Shown: in pieces, positions 1 to 11,017 of the stretch
How the letters are laid out: each line of letters starts with the position of its first letter
Numbering within the stretch: the first letter of the stretch is position 1
NCBI GenBank assembly: GCA_025677835.1
Contig: JAIXMR010000006.1
Span: 186,001 to 250,000 of the forward strand
Source: Sporodiniella umbellata
Lineage: Eukaryota; Mucoromycota; Mucoromycetes; Mucorales; Rhizopodaceae
Length of the DNA: 64,000 nucleotides
Direction of reading: 5' to 3'
Made by a program: the position numbers and the translations under genes
The notes under the pieces: model-generated
Seen by the model: the letters and a program-made list of their open reading frames with translations, nothing else
Databases searched by the model: none
Told to the model about the DNA's origin: nothing

Positions 1-295
1 GTAAAAAGAACGAGTCTGTGTTGACTTTCTTACCATTGGCCCTTTTTTGTGTACTACAAAGAACTGTGTGGCCCGGGGTTTTGCCTATTTGAGTCTAGTG
101 CAGAGCAAACCCTTTTTTTTTTTTTTTTTTTTTTTTTCTTCTAGCGTGGTTGTGACTCGGTGTGACTTGGATACATTCTGCAGGTTGGTGGTTGGCCATT
201 CCCTTTTATAGTATCTTGTTTTGGTCGTCTTTGGTTTGGATGGATTACGTGTTGAACTTTTTTTTTTTTTTTTTTTTTAATTCTTTAGCTATCCA
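1..295. other. Intergenic/5' region of the LIM gene
   Basis: No gene is visible. The stretch contains two long poly-T runs (about 113-137 and 259-278), the second followed by TTCTTTAG, which could be a 3' splice site for an unseen upstream exon. Confidence 0.5.
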
Positions 296-1633
296 ATGAT
301 AGAGAGCAGCCCAAGCTCAACCTTAAGAGGGCCAAGACCTCTTCAAAAGAACTTGATACCCAGCTGGTTAAGGCAGCGAGAAGAAAAGACAGAGGCTTAC
401 GTCTATCCACCACCCAAAAAAGCATTAGAACGAAAACCATCCAAAACAGAAATCGAATGGGATACAGTCAATAGCCCTAGAAAGAGTCTGGATTCCGAAC
501 AAAGTGATTGGGATCTTTTATTAAGTGAAGAGGAAGAGGGGGGACAAAAGCAAGACCATAGCGAGGAAGAAGAAGAAGAATGGGATCTAGGCCTTAAAGA
601 ATTCAGCAGTGCTCACCGAGAGGCTGAACTATCCAAGATCACTTTGGAACAAGTGACGGACAGTGAAGACGAACAGGATACACCACTACCAGAAACCAAG
701 CCTCGTTTACCACCCATTCCAGATTCACCCAAAGAGACAACACCCTCTATTCCTCAGTTATGTTTTCCGGGCATGAGCGATGAGGAGGAGGAGGAGGAGG
801 AAGAGAGAGTATCAGTAGAGCCCAAAAGAGAAGAATCCGTGTACGATACGCTTTTCTTTACCGTACGATGTGGGGGTTGCCATCAACCGTTGAGCGGTCA
901 GGCCATCACCACCTCAGGAAACCAGTGGCACACACGTTGTTTCAAGTGTCAAAGTTGCCGACAGCCTCTGGAACATATCGCGTTTTATGAAAGGGACGGT
1001 TTGCCTTACTGCGCCCTGGATTTTCATGAACAGTTCAGTCCTCGGTGTGATTATTGCAAGACGCCTATCGAGGAACACTCGATCTCAGCTTTAGGTAAAA
1101 CCTATCATCCAGGCCATTTCTTTTGTCGAGAATGCGGTAAACCCTTTGACGAGCACGCCCATTTCTTGGAACATGAGGGTCATGCTTATTGTGAAAAGGA
1201 TTATCAGTATCGGTTTGGGAAACGTTGTATGGGCTGTGAGGAAACAATTACGGGGGAGTTCCTTTTGGCCCTGGGCGGTGAGTGGCACAAGGCTTGTTTT
1301 GTCTGTGCCGATTGCGGAAAGGCCTTTCGGTCTACCTTCTTGACATTTGAAGGCAAACCCTATTGCGATCAACATTATCCATCTCTACCTGTCAAAAAGA
1401 AATACGTTCCCTCTCTACCTTCCCCTCCTCAAGACACATCCCATTGTCATCGCTGTCAGGAACCCATCTTGGGTCGCTCGTCTTCTGCCTTTGGGAAAAA
1501 CTATCATCCACTTCATTTTCAGTGTTCTCAATGCCTGAAAATCATGTCGCCTCGAATCACTGGTCTTTTTCAGGAAACAGATTTGGGTGAAATTATATGT
1601 AAAGGATGTGTACGTCAAAAAATAAATCAATAA
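296..1633 (+). CDS. Four-LIM-domain protein, paxillin/Pxl1-like
   Basis: Single-exon reading frame of 445 residues. The C-terminal half holds four consecutive LIM zinc-binding domains (about residues 190-440). Each shows the CxxC...HxxC/CxxC...CxxC/D pattern, for example CGGCHQ, then WHTRCFKC, then YCALDFH. The N-terminal half is acidic and low in complexity, with glutamate runs and an LD-like stretch (SDWDLLLSEEEE, about residue 70). Acidic/LD-motif N-terminus plus C-terminal LIM array is the paxillin plan; fungal Pxl1 acts at sites of polarised growth and at the cytokinetic ring, so a cytoskeletal adaptor role is inferred. The ATG at 296 follows a TTCTTTAG acceptor-like sequence after a poly-T tract, so an upstream exon or a 5' UTR intron is possible. 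The domain call is firm; orthology to Pxl1 is tentative. Confidence 0.88.
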   Translation: MIESSPSSTLRGPRPLQKNLIPSWLRQREEKTEAYVYPPPKKALERKPSKTEIEWDTVNSPRKSLDSEQSDWDLLLSEEEEGGQKQDHSEEEEEEWDLGLKEFSSAHREAELSKITLEQVTDSEDEQDTPLPETKPRLPPIPDSPKETTPSIPQLCFPGMSDEEEEEEEERVSVEPKREESVYDTLFFTVRCGGCHQPLSGQAITTSGNQWHTRCFKCQSCRQPLEHIAFYERDGLPYCALDFHEQFSPRCDYCKTPIEEHSISALGKTYHPGHFFCRECGKPFDEHAHFLEHEGHAYCEKDYQYRFGKRCMGCEETITGEFLLALGGEWHKACFVCADCGKAFRSTFLTFEGKPYCDQHYPSLPVKKKYVPSLPSPPQDTSHCHRCQEPILGRSSSAFGKNYHPLHFQCSQCLKIMSPRITGLFQETDLGEIICKGCVRQKINQ

Positions 1634-1693
1634 ATCAACATATATACGTGTGTCTATCATGGGTATATCGGATGGATAGAAATCTGTCTGTAG

Positions 1694-1729
<36 letters not shown>
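1694..1729. repeat. (GT)n microsatellite
   Basis: An uninterrupted run of about 17 GT dinucleotides, ending in TATATA, lies between the convergent LIM and acyl-CoA synthetase genes. Confidence 0.95.
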
Positions 1730-1736
<7 letters not shown>

Positions 1737-1772
1737 CTTCACTTTTATTTAGGGTTATTTTTTTTTTTTTTT

Positions 1773-3957
1773 TTAAAGTCTAGCCTGTTCAGGTTTAATC
1801 TCACTATTTACACGTTCATACAATTCAGCAATTTGAGCTTCATAGTACTTTTTGGCTTGAGGACGCTTGACTTTGAAAGTGGGGGTCAACAAGTCGTTTT
1901 CCATTGTGAAAGGATCAGAAGAAAGATGAATGACCTTGGCATATTCAAAGCCACGGAGCTCGCTCTTCTTGCCCACCTTGTTCATCTCTGCCAAAATCAT
2001 CTGGTTTACTTCAGGCGATTTGCAGAGATCTTCATAACTCAATTTTTTGGCGTGAATCTTGGGTAATTTGCTGGCCAACATGGCTTCTAAAGCCTCAGGG
2101 TCAGGGACAACAATGGCAACCAGGACGCTTTGAAGAGAATCACCATGCAGATAGATTTGACCAATCACAGGCGATTTGGCATACACGTTCTCGATCTTTT
2201 CAGGGGCAACATATTCACCTTGGGCCAGTTTGAAGATATTCTTCTTACGGTCGATGATAACAAATGCACCGCGTTCGTTGATCATGGCAATATCACCTGT
2301 ATGGAACCAACCTTCGCTGTCAAGAGCCTCACGGGTCTTTTCTTCTTCCTTGTAATACCCTTTGAAGATGTTGGGACCGCGTGCACAAAGTTCACCACGG
2401 GGCAAAGGATCGGTTGACAGATAGTTCATCTCAGGCACATCTACCAACTTGATTTCGTTACAGGGGAAAGGAGCACCGATATGGCCGGCCAAGTGTTCAC
2501 TAGGAAAGTTGATGCAAGAGGCAGCGCAGGTCTCGGTGGCACCGTAACCTTCGAGGATATCACAACAGAATGCAATACGCAAGAACTGCATCACATCTTT
2601 ACCAATAGGGGCAGAGCCAGTCACCATAATACGCACGTTACCTCCCAATGCCTGTTTGACCTTGTTAAAGATCAAACGATCCCATAAGGCATGTGTGACG
2701 CCCTGGCCAGCTTCCAGGTTGGCCAACTTGGCAGCGACTGCACGACGGGCCAGAGCACCTTTGGTACCTGATGCTTGCACGGTGGCAGCTACCAGCTTGC
2801 CATACACCTTGTTGAACAAACGAGGCACACTGGTGAAAATCGTAGGCTTCAGTAATTGGACATCGTCCATCAAGGTGTTCATATCACCACTAAAGAAACC
2901 CAAACGACCACCGAGAATCAGTGCCAAATGGTCGGTCACACGACCAAAGATATGAGCCAAGGGCAAGTAGGAGATAGCGACATCATCTGCAGTACCTCCG
3001 AGCTGGGTCATACTACCGCAAACGGCAGAAACAAAGTTACCATGACTCAAGACAGCACCCTAGAAGACACGTAGGTAAAACAGCCCGTACAAAATAAAAG
3101 AGAAAGTGTATGGCTTACCTTGGGCATCCCGGTGGTACCACTGGTATACATAATACAGGCAAGATCGTCTGAGGTAGGAGGGTTATAACTACGTCTGTTC
3201 TTTTTACCCATCAATTCAACAGTATCAAAATCCAATAGACGGATACCCTTTTCAGCAGCCCAGGCTTTGATAATGTCGCTCTTGGAGGCTACACCAGGAC
3301 GGGCTACTTCCTCAATGCTGTCCATAGAAATAATGGTCTTCAAGCCAGGGAGCTTGTGTTTGATTTTCAAGAGGTCCGCAATATGGTCTCCGGAACAAAT
3401 GACTGTTTCAAGCTCAGAATGGTTAATGACATATTCTACAGTGTCAGGACCCAATGTGTCGTAAAGAGCCACAGAATAAAGAGAGTAAGCAGCCAAGGCA
3501 AGGTCAGCAATAGTCCATTCGGGGCGGTTGATGGACCAGATACCGACGGGTATCTGACGGGTCTCTGTCACGCCCATCTCATGGTTCAAGTAGTTTAACA
3601 GACCAGAACCAAAGTTGGTCAATCGATGGCTAATTTGACGGTAAGTTTGCCAGACAAAAGGCCCGCGTTCACCAGTCTCAGCATTCTTGACAGATCGAAT
3701 ACCCAGACAAGGACGGTCTTTGGAGATCTTTAAACCTATTTTTTTCTTAGAATTATCTGCCCTCCTTTTTTTTTTTTTTTTTTTTTTCATTATAATAGGA
3801 TCTTACCGTTATTAAAACAGTCAATCAATGTGTTGATTTTGGGTGAAATACTCTTTTGCACTTCTTGGTGTTGTGCATTACGATAGATACCTGTTTGTCC
3901 AGGCTGTCTAGAGTGAGGGACTTCTATAGTTTGATGATCCAAGCTGAATTTGGCCAT
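1773..3957 (-). CDS. Long-chain acyl-CoA synthetase (fatty acid-CoA ligase)
   Basis: Three exons: 3957-3807, 3735-3119 and 3059-1773, giving 684 residues, normal for Faa1/Faa4-type enzymes. Introns are GTAAGA...AATAG and GTAAGC...TCTAG. The enzyme activates long-chain fatty acids to acyl-CoA through an acyl-adenylate. Signatures of the AMP-forming superfamily are all present: the phosphate loop YTSGTTGMPK spanning exons 2 and 3, the GYGATETCA motif, GWFHTGDIA, and DRKKNIFKLAQGEYV with the catalytic-region lysine. The short N-terminal exon begins MAKFSLDH and carries no clear targeting signal. It ends in TAA at 1773-1775, close to the 3' end of the convergent LIM gene. Membrane or lipid-droplet location is expected from the family, not read from the sequence. 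Confidence 0.95.
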
Positions 3958-4418
3958 GGTTTATCTATTGGTTTTCTAGAAAAGTAACAAAAAGAATCGA
4001 CTGTCTATTGTTTGCTAGTAAAGCAAAAAGAATAAAATAAAATAAAAAAAAAAAAAAACTGGAAATGAAATGAAAAGAGAGTGAGAAAATATTTATACGA
4101 CGTGTAACGAATGATAATAGATCAGTCAGCAAAAAACAAATTATAGGCACTCGGTTTAAATTTTCACACAAACGAATGAGCGCTTTTCACATGGGGCTTG
4201 AATTTCTCAAACCTAACAAGAGCAGTAATAGTGTGGGGCCTCTTTTCCTTATTGGTTCAATTGACCTTCCGGCTTTTTATTATGAATTCTATAGAGTGAT
4301 GGGTAAATGGTTATGATAAAAGGCCGATTACAGAAAAAGAAGTGTATCATGTAACATTGGGCAAGTTTGGAGTCCTTTTTTTATTTTTGTTTTTGTTTAG
4401 CTTATTATTATTGTTGGT
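3958..4418. other. Intergenic: acyl-CoA synthetase promoter side
   Basis: AT-rich spacer between two minus-strand genes: the 5' flank of the acyl-CoA synthetase and the 3' flank of the tRNA methyltransferase. A run of A around 4046-4060 is the only notable element. Confidence 0.5.
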
Positions 4419-6723
4419 TTATACAGTATTCATCTTAACGTCTACTTTTTTCTCTATCGTTGTCTCCTCAATCATCGTCTTATCTTCTGCCACACTCACT
4501 TCAACCTCCTCTACTTTAGTCTCAACTTTAACTTCCTTGGCTGCTTTTCTTGTGCTCTTTCTTGTCTTGTGTTCTTTAACATTGCCTTCTTGGGCTTTTT
4601 CTTGGATGGCTTTTGTTTCTTTGGAACTTTCCTCTTTGGCCTCTTCGTTTTTCACTGTTTCGACCTTCTCTTCTTCTTGACTTTCTTCTTCCTCTGGCTT
4701 TATTCTCACAAATTCAATCAAAAGTTCACTATGTTCAGTATGAGGGAACAAGTCAACAGTAACAGCGCGTGATGGTTTAAAAGGTGTGCCTTTGAAACGG
4801 TTGGATTGGGGTCGGCAAAGTCTAAAAAAAAAAAAAAAGAGGGCTTTTAGCTGAGGCTGTACATACATCGATACGCATTTCTGTCAACTTACGCCACAAA
4901 GTTATCCAAGGCCTGCTTTGAGTCACAACTGATATAAATCACACGGTCAATATTGTCATTTTCTCGACAGGCACTAATGACACTACTATGAACACCGTTT
5001 CTATTGTAAACATGAGCATTAGCCTTTTTTTTTTTTCTTTCCTCCTTGACTTGAATTACCTGGGAGGGTCCAGAACGGCAATGACCTCTTGGTTTCGCTC
5101 GTTTTTTACGTGGTGCATCGCCTTTTCAACTCTGCTTGCATAATAGGTAACGTTGTTGACATCTATTCAATCACTGGTTAGCTTCAATCAAGAGTGGCAA
5201 AGATACTTACTGTTTAACGCCGCGTTAATCTTGGCATCCTCAATTGCTTCAGGCACCATTTCAATACCGATCACCTTATCAACAGACTTGGCCATAGTAA
5301 GACCAATGGTACCTGTACCACAACAAAGATCAAGAAGTGTAGTCTTCTTACTACTGTCAATGTTACACCATTCGGCACACTTAGAATACAGGATTTCAGT
5401 GGCGGGTGTGTTGATTTGGAAAAAGGCACTGGCCGAAAGACGGAAGCGTAAGCCCAATAGCTCTTCATGTACATAGCCATCACCAAACAAAATCTCTAAG
5501 GGTGCCTTGTCGGTAAAGCCGTTCGAATCGCCATTCCAAACTTGGAAAATCAACGTAGTCACAGAGACATCCTTTGTGTTTTTCCAATATTTGGTCAAGC
5601 TGACTCTTTCTTGCTCCAATCGCTCTTCGGTCAATTCAGAGGAATTCAATTGGACTACTACCATTACTTCGCCTGTGCTAGGTGTCTTTGTCATCACTGT
5701 ACGCCAGCAACCTGTTTTATCCATTCGATCATACACAGGCAAATCCGATAACCTGATATATTCTGCCATGCTTTTGGCAACAGCATTGGCTGTGACTGGA
5801 ACGTTCTTACACTCGTCAGGTGCCAAAACAGCTGTAATACCTTCACGATAAAGACCCAAAAGGAAGCCTACCGTTGGTTGGCCTTCCAAATTTTTGCCAA
5901 TAGTGAATTCGCACTTTGTACGGTAGTTGTCCACTTGGGGTGATGCAATAGCAGGAAGTACTTCACAAGGAAGCATTCCACTATAGAAAATGTCAGTTTT
6001 CTTTCGTTTCCTCTTCTTCAAACTCCTACCGCTCAGTTGCCCATCCAATCTGACCTCTTGTTCTATCATCACAAAGCTTTGCCAATTTATTTTTGAGATT
6101 AGCCATTGCTTTTGTACCCTTGCGATGCTTTTGCTTTAACTGCTGTTCATAATCCACCCTATTTTTTTTTTTTTTATAAGTTTAGTTTGTTTTTCGCATA
6201 CACACAAAAGAAAAAAAAAACGTATGTTTACCTCCAAAGAGGAGTGACTTGATCAGCTAACTTTTCAGCGCTGGTGCGAGTATCTTCAGGATCAGGTTCG
6301 GATTTCTTTCCTTTGATAAATCTTTCGCGGTGCTCTTGTTGGTCAGCAGGATCATAAGCGGCTGTCAAAACATTCTTTTTAATCATCTTTCCGTGCAAGT
6401 TCTTTACACAAGACAAAGCCTCTTCCTCAGTCTATTCAAAAAAAAATAAGCTTTTGAAAGGCAAATAAAATCCTATTTACATCAACAGTCAAAAAACAGT
6501 AAGACCATTTAGGTGCCTTCTTGAAACGGGTATAGCCTTCGTTTTTAAAGAATTTTTTCAACTGAGACATCTCGGCTTGAGGCAGATTTGTGACTTTTAC
6601 TCGATGAATCACATCAAGCTTGGCTTTCTTAGTAGCTGGTTCTTCAGGTGTACTATTTACTTCTTCCAGAGTTCGCTTTGTTCTAAAAACGCTACTTAGC
6701 AAAGACTGAGCAAACTTGAACAT
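4419..6723 (-). CDS. TRMT2A: tRNA (uracil-5-)-methyltransferase with N-terminal RRM, TRMT2A/Trm2 type
   Basis: Seven exons: 6723-6481, 6431-6232, 6158-6030, 5980-5211, 5162-5060, 5000-4893, 4821-4419; 651 residues. The family makes m5U54 in the tRNA T-loop with S-adenosylmethionine. The N-terminus carries an RRM (about residues 40-120, KVTNLPQAEMSQLKKFF and LSCVKNLHGK), as in animal TRMT2A. The SAM-binding motif LLDLCCGTGTIGLTMA, the VLDPPR motif and YISCDS with the predicted catalytic Cys follow. The C-terminal last exon adds a Lys/Glu-rich tail of about 90 residues not expected in the core enzyme. The start at 6723 is the first ATG in frame (MFKFAQ). Two introns are only about 50 nt. Function is well supported; the tail is unexplained. 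Confidence 0.92.
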
Positions 6724-9392
6724 AATCAACAAGACAAATCAATCCAATTAAGAAAAAAAAAAAGACAGTAACTTTTAATAAAAAATAAAAAAAAAATTTG
6801 CAATCGTATAATAAACACTATGTTTTGATTGGAGCTGTACTTTATTATTATGATTACTCCAAATTGAGACGGTTTTTGAAAATCGATTTTAGACGACTCT
6901 ACTATTTTTTGGACGTTTACCTAATATATTCAGATTAAGATAGTAATTTTTTAGACTTTTCACTTTAAAAACCCTGAAAAAACAGTATGAATCTCATTCA
7001 CTACAACCCATCTAAGGAACCTCTTTTGATAGATGACAAAAACACCAATAAAATGGAATCTACTCCTTTTTTTTTTTTGCTTATCATCACAATCATTGAA
7101 AAATCTAACGCCACAAGACAACTTAAATGCGTTTAAATGTTTAATAGAGTCTAAAAAAATCTAGTGCTTGTGATTTTTTAAAACATGCATTTATTGAACG
7201 AATTTTTACCCTGAGTAGCTCCAAATACTTTATCTATTCGTTAATAAATATTTCCGTCCACTTTAAAGTCTCGCTCTACAAAAGTCGTTGAGGCTCTTGA
7301 GCTTGTAAACACGAAAACATAAGTTGCAAAAGATCCAAAATTGCAAACTGTCTACTATTGGCTGTAATAGCCCTGCACGGTTATCCGCAGTGGGAGGGCC
7401 TCAAACATGTTCAACAATTTCAAATGCGTCGTTTTACAAAACTTTCAATGGTTGTTGGTAATTAGAAAATCTACCAAAGAGAGATATTAGCTTTGTTAAG
7501 CAATTTACAACTTACCATAGTAAAATTTGTTCATCACAAAAAGACTCCTTTGTCTAAGACGTTTAACCTGTTGCCCGAACATCAACGAACAAACACAGGT
7601 AGTGATTTGTTATTGAACACCGTTGGATTTTCTTTTTCTAGTTGAAAGATATCGTTTTGCTAGTTAATTTTTCTTGATCTATCTCTGAATTACCAAAGCT
7701 ATTCACAGTCTGAACGCTATTTGTAAAACGGATAATTTGAGATTCGGTCACTTCAATAAAATTTCGGTTTTGTATAAATCGTGCCTAGTTTCTTTTTTAA
7801 GCATGCAAAGTTTAGACTCCTTACTCTTAACATTTGTGTCTTTAGTTGTATCAAAACACTTACGATAGGTAGCTAGATTATCCAACATACTTTATTCCAT
7901 CATAAGGATTGGCTTACATTCATTGCTATAAAAAAAATGTCATGGTTTTAAAATTCAAGTATATTTCTGTATTTGGCGATGCTTTCATGTATATGTTTTA
8001 CCTAGTAAGACATACATATAGCTTGTTTTTTTTTTTTTTTTATGCATGCAAACAGCTAAAAAGGCGAAAAGTGGTACAATGAAGCCGGAAAATAGTGAGT
8101 GCTTTGAAAACTTCAATGGTTGAAACTAAGTTGAGTCTTTATGTATATAAAAAAAGAGCAAAAGAATCTGGTCAGTCGATCTTTCTCAAAGCTTGACTTT
8201 ATCTCGACGTTTAAGAACTAGACATTTAATGTGACGAGGATCACTGGCTTGTACGTTACTACAAGTCTCAGTAGTTTTTTGAAATCAAGGTTTTTCACTC
8301 AAAGAGTTCTTCTTGCGCTTCATTTTTCTTTTAACAAGAGGCCAGAGTTGTTTGGTTGTATTTGATCTTGGAGATGTATACTTGGCTTCATGCCCTCTGT
8401 CTTCAGTCTTTTTTTAGCATTTGTTGTGATTTTCAAGTAGCACAGTTGTCCACTCTAAGATGGCTCCTTCAAATTTAGTCTATGTCAGTCGTTTCTATTC
8501 GTAGTGTATTATAACTGAAAAGAGTATGGATTTTGAAAAATGACTGCGACTTTTAAAAGCGTTCAACGAAACAAAAAACAGTCAATCAATTCTTCTGTTC
8601 ACTTTTTTTTTTTTAAGTTCTAGCTACTGAAATGTTATATTTTTGGGCTTCACTTGCAAAATTTCACTTTGTACAACACACTCTTTTGTATGTTTCAGGA
8701 ACCCAGCCAACCTACTTTAAAATCTAAAAAAAAAGCCTATATTATTGGATGCTCAAGTAAATATACTTTAGTAAGCATACGTATACAAAATTACTTTGAA
8801 AAGCTTTTAATAAGCTGCCTTATCCTTTTGACGCCAAAAAAAAAAAAGATTGTATAAACTTAATATAAAACTGCTTTTATGTAGGATTCATGCTGTTTGA
8901 ACAGAGGTACATTGTTTTAACGATATGCTTATTTTATAAATACTTTTTAGACATACAAATATGCTCTTAAAAAGCTACATCTATTTTAACCAGGCAGTAT
9001 ACATTTGCATAAAAGGCAACCAAGGAGCAAGGAGTATGTTGAACGTGTTTTCGGTTTTCTCTCAAACAGACTGGCAATATGAATGTTTTTCGTATTCTGA
9101 ACACTGCTCTTATTTATTAAAGACTGAATTCTAAGCAAGAAAGAGAAGGTACAAAGTTTGGTTGGGAAGTGATTTGAAAAAGGATGAACGTTTTTGATAC
9201 ACTAAAGCGTGTGTCTCCTTGAAACTAAGCATAGTTGCCCCATACAAAAGTAAAAGCATCAAAACATAAATTTACTTGAATCTTTAAAATAGTTGATGGA
9301 GCCAGAGTCCAAGCTTGTTACAAATAAAAAGAGGCATTTATTGGATATAGACATTTTAAATATTGGTATTTACAAAATCGAGAGATAATACA
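6724..9392. other. AT-rich gene desert between the methyltransferase and cyclin genes
   Basis: About 2.7 kb with no intact gene that I can defend. It contains a decayed transposase fragment (8186-8470, minus) and a short peptide-like reading frame near 6987-7155 that is interrupted and unassigned. Poly-T runs are scattered throughout. Confidence 0.6.
8186..8470 (-). mobile_element. Relic of a Tc1/mariner-like transposase C-terminus
   Basis: Conceptual translation on the minus strand gives RGHEAKYTSP, then LWPLVKRKMKRKK, then ETCSNVQASDPRHIKCL in one frame, with at least two internal stops. This resembles the last DDE region of Tc1/mariner transposases, where the pattern is RGH-x-x-KY-(L/T)PPYSP...LNPIE..LW..VK, followed by a basic helix. 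The SP-x-LNPIE part is degraded (SPRSNTTKQ). No terminal inverted repeats were found by eye. I read it as an old, inactive copy. Confidence 0.45.
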
Positions 9393-10478
9393 TTATGTTT
9401 GATGTGATGAGGGTGAATCGTTGTTTTGAGAGCACATTCTATACATGTCCATCATAGATCCAATAATTTCTATATTAAAAAAAAAAGAAGATATTAGTTT
9501 TGAGTCTTTTAGGTCTTGTTTGTATAATACTTGCCAGGAAACAGTTCGCCTGACTCTTCCACTATCTTGCCGAGCTCTGTGTCGGGATTATGTATATATT
9601 CTATATCGCAACCATAAAAGGCCATTAATAAAAGAGCAGCTGCTAGAACCTTGTTACCGTACCATTGATTGAATGGTAGACGATAGCTGAAGAAAAGTTC
9701 CCAAAATTGTTACAAAAACAAAAACTAAACAAGGACTTTTACTTTCTTACCTGTCATTAGTTAATGCAATACAAGTATTTAATACATCGGCAGGTACTTT
9801 TTTTTTTTATCATTGTTGTTAGTTTATTTTATTTTTTAGAGTCACAAAAAAAAAACAAAAAAAAAAAAAAAACGGCTGACAATTTACCTTCAATTTGCTT
9901 ACAGAAGTCGCGCAAGTAGTTGTATGGGTGATCGATGTCCAGATCAAAGCATGTTAAATCAATAACGGTTAACTCGTAATTCAATATTTCGTCGGCAAAT
10001 TCGCTCTATTCAATAAACGATTTTAAATAACGCCAAAGAAAAATATTAAATAAAATCCAATCAGATGTAATGAAACTTACAATGTCTTCATCATTACATT
10101 CGTATAACCAAATACTTGCAATGTCAAGTGCTCTTCGAGATGTCTCTTCGCTTTTACAAGCCACAAATAAGCAAGTTGCTGCAATTGTCTATGACCAGAA
10201 AATTTAGAGTCGATATATTGTACTCTTTCCCCCTACTTACATCATACTGATAGTCGTAGAGTGAAGCAACTGTAAAAAATCTATGAAATAAAGTGGAGGC
10301 TGTTCCTACTACAGGTAACGGTCTATGGTTTATTTTATATGGAAAAAAGGGGGTCAGTATACTTTCATAGAAACAAAGGGGAACAAAAAAAAAATACAAA
10401 CAGTTCAAGTCGACTGGCTGCCACTTCAATAAAACAAATGCCTCTGATTCTCCACGTAAGCTCTTCTAAAAAGTGCAT
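9393..10478 (-). CDS. Cyclin-like protein (Ctk2 / cyclin K-T type)
   Basis: Seven small exons: 10478-10402, 10322-10241, 10188-10081, 10005-9888, 9796-9751, 9686-9535, 9469-9393; 219 residues. The first cyclin box is clear: RGICFIEVAASRLEL, LFHRFF, then TIAATCLFVACKSEE, the hallmark helix of transcriptional cyclins. The second box follows as CIALTNDSYRLPF and KVLAAALLLMAF. Cyclins of this type bind a CDK that phosphorylates the RNA polymerase II C-terminal domain; Ctk2-like is my best guess, cyclin C/K/T are alternatives. Exon 1 starts at MHFLEEL, but a TTTTTAG acceptor just inside it means an upstream exon is possible. The last intron uses a GC donor (G|GCAAGT at 9534), which alone keeps the C-terminal helix EIIGSMMDMY in frame. 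The first intron has a weak GTTTGT donor. Confidence 0.82.
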
Positions 10479-11017
10479 GCCATTTTTTGTTGAGGGGGAG
10501 TGTTGGCTATCCTCTTTTGTCACTTGCCACTAAGTAATAAATTCAGCTATTGTTTGTAATTTTTTTTTTTTTTTTGGAGTTTTACCATTTCCGAAAAATT
10601 GCTCCAATTGCCCACCATAATTTTTTTTTTATTGTTTTTTCTTGCAAAAAAAAAAAAAAGAAAAATGGGGAGAGAAATCAAGGTGATAAGTTTTATCAAT
10701 AATTTCAAGTCCGTATGCCCAATCATGTACCCAGTTAAAACAACCGGTTTTTTAAACAGTGCGTGCTGCATAAAAGGACCCTAGATATAAGTTTAAATAC
10801 CCGTCTTGTCCCTATAGAAAGAAAAAAGTAACCCATGTCTACATAGATTTTTTCTAAGCAGATAATAAAATAAAAGAAAATGGGTGGCTATGTGTCTTTG
10901 GAAGTAGCTTCACAACTCAATAGCCTGGATCTTGTGTTTTAAAACAAGCAAAACAATAAAAAAGTTTTTTTATATTCCAGCTTCTTTCTTCTTTAGATTA
11001 TCTTTTTATCCACCAAA
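10479..11017. other. Divergent intergenic region, cyclin / DPBB gene
   Basis: Promoter space between divergently transcribed genes. It has A/T homopolymers (10560-10575, 10621-10660) and a TTTATATTCCAG sequence 40 nt before the DPBB start codon. No further gene was seen. Confidence 0.5.

Noticed and set aside
6987..7155. Short coding-like frame starting MNLIHYNPSKEPLL
   Set aside because: Interrupted by a T-run, no homology, no supporting splice sites, lies in a gene desert with transposon remains.
9445..9672. Plus-strand open frame at the end of the cyclin gene
   Set aside because: It is antisense to cyclin exons 6 and 7, which have a strong protein match and consistent splice phases.
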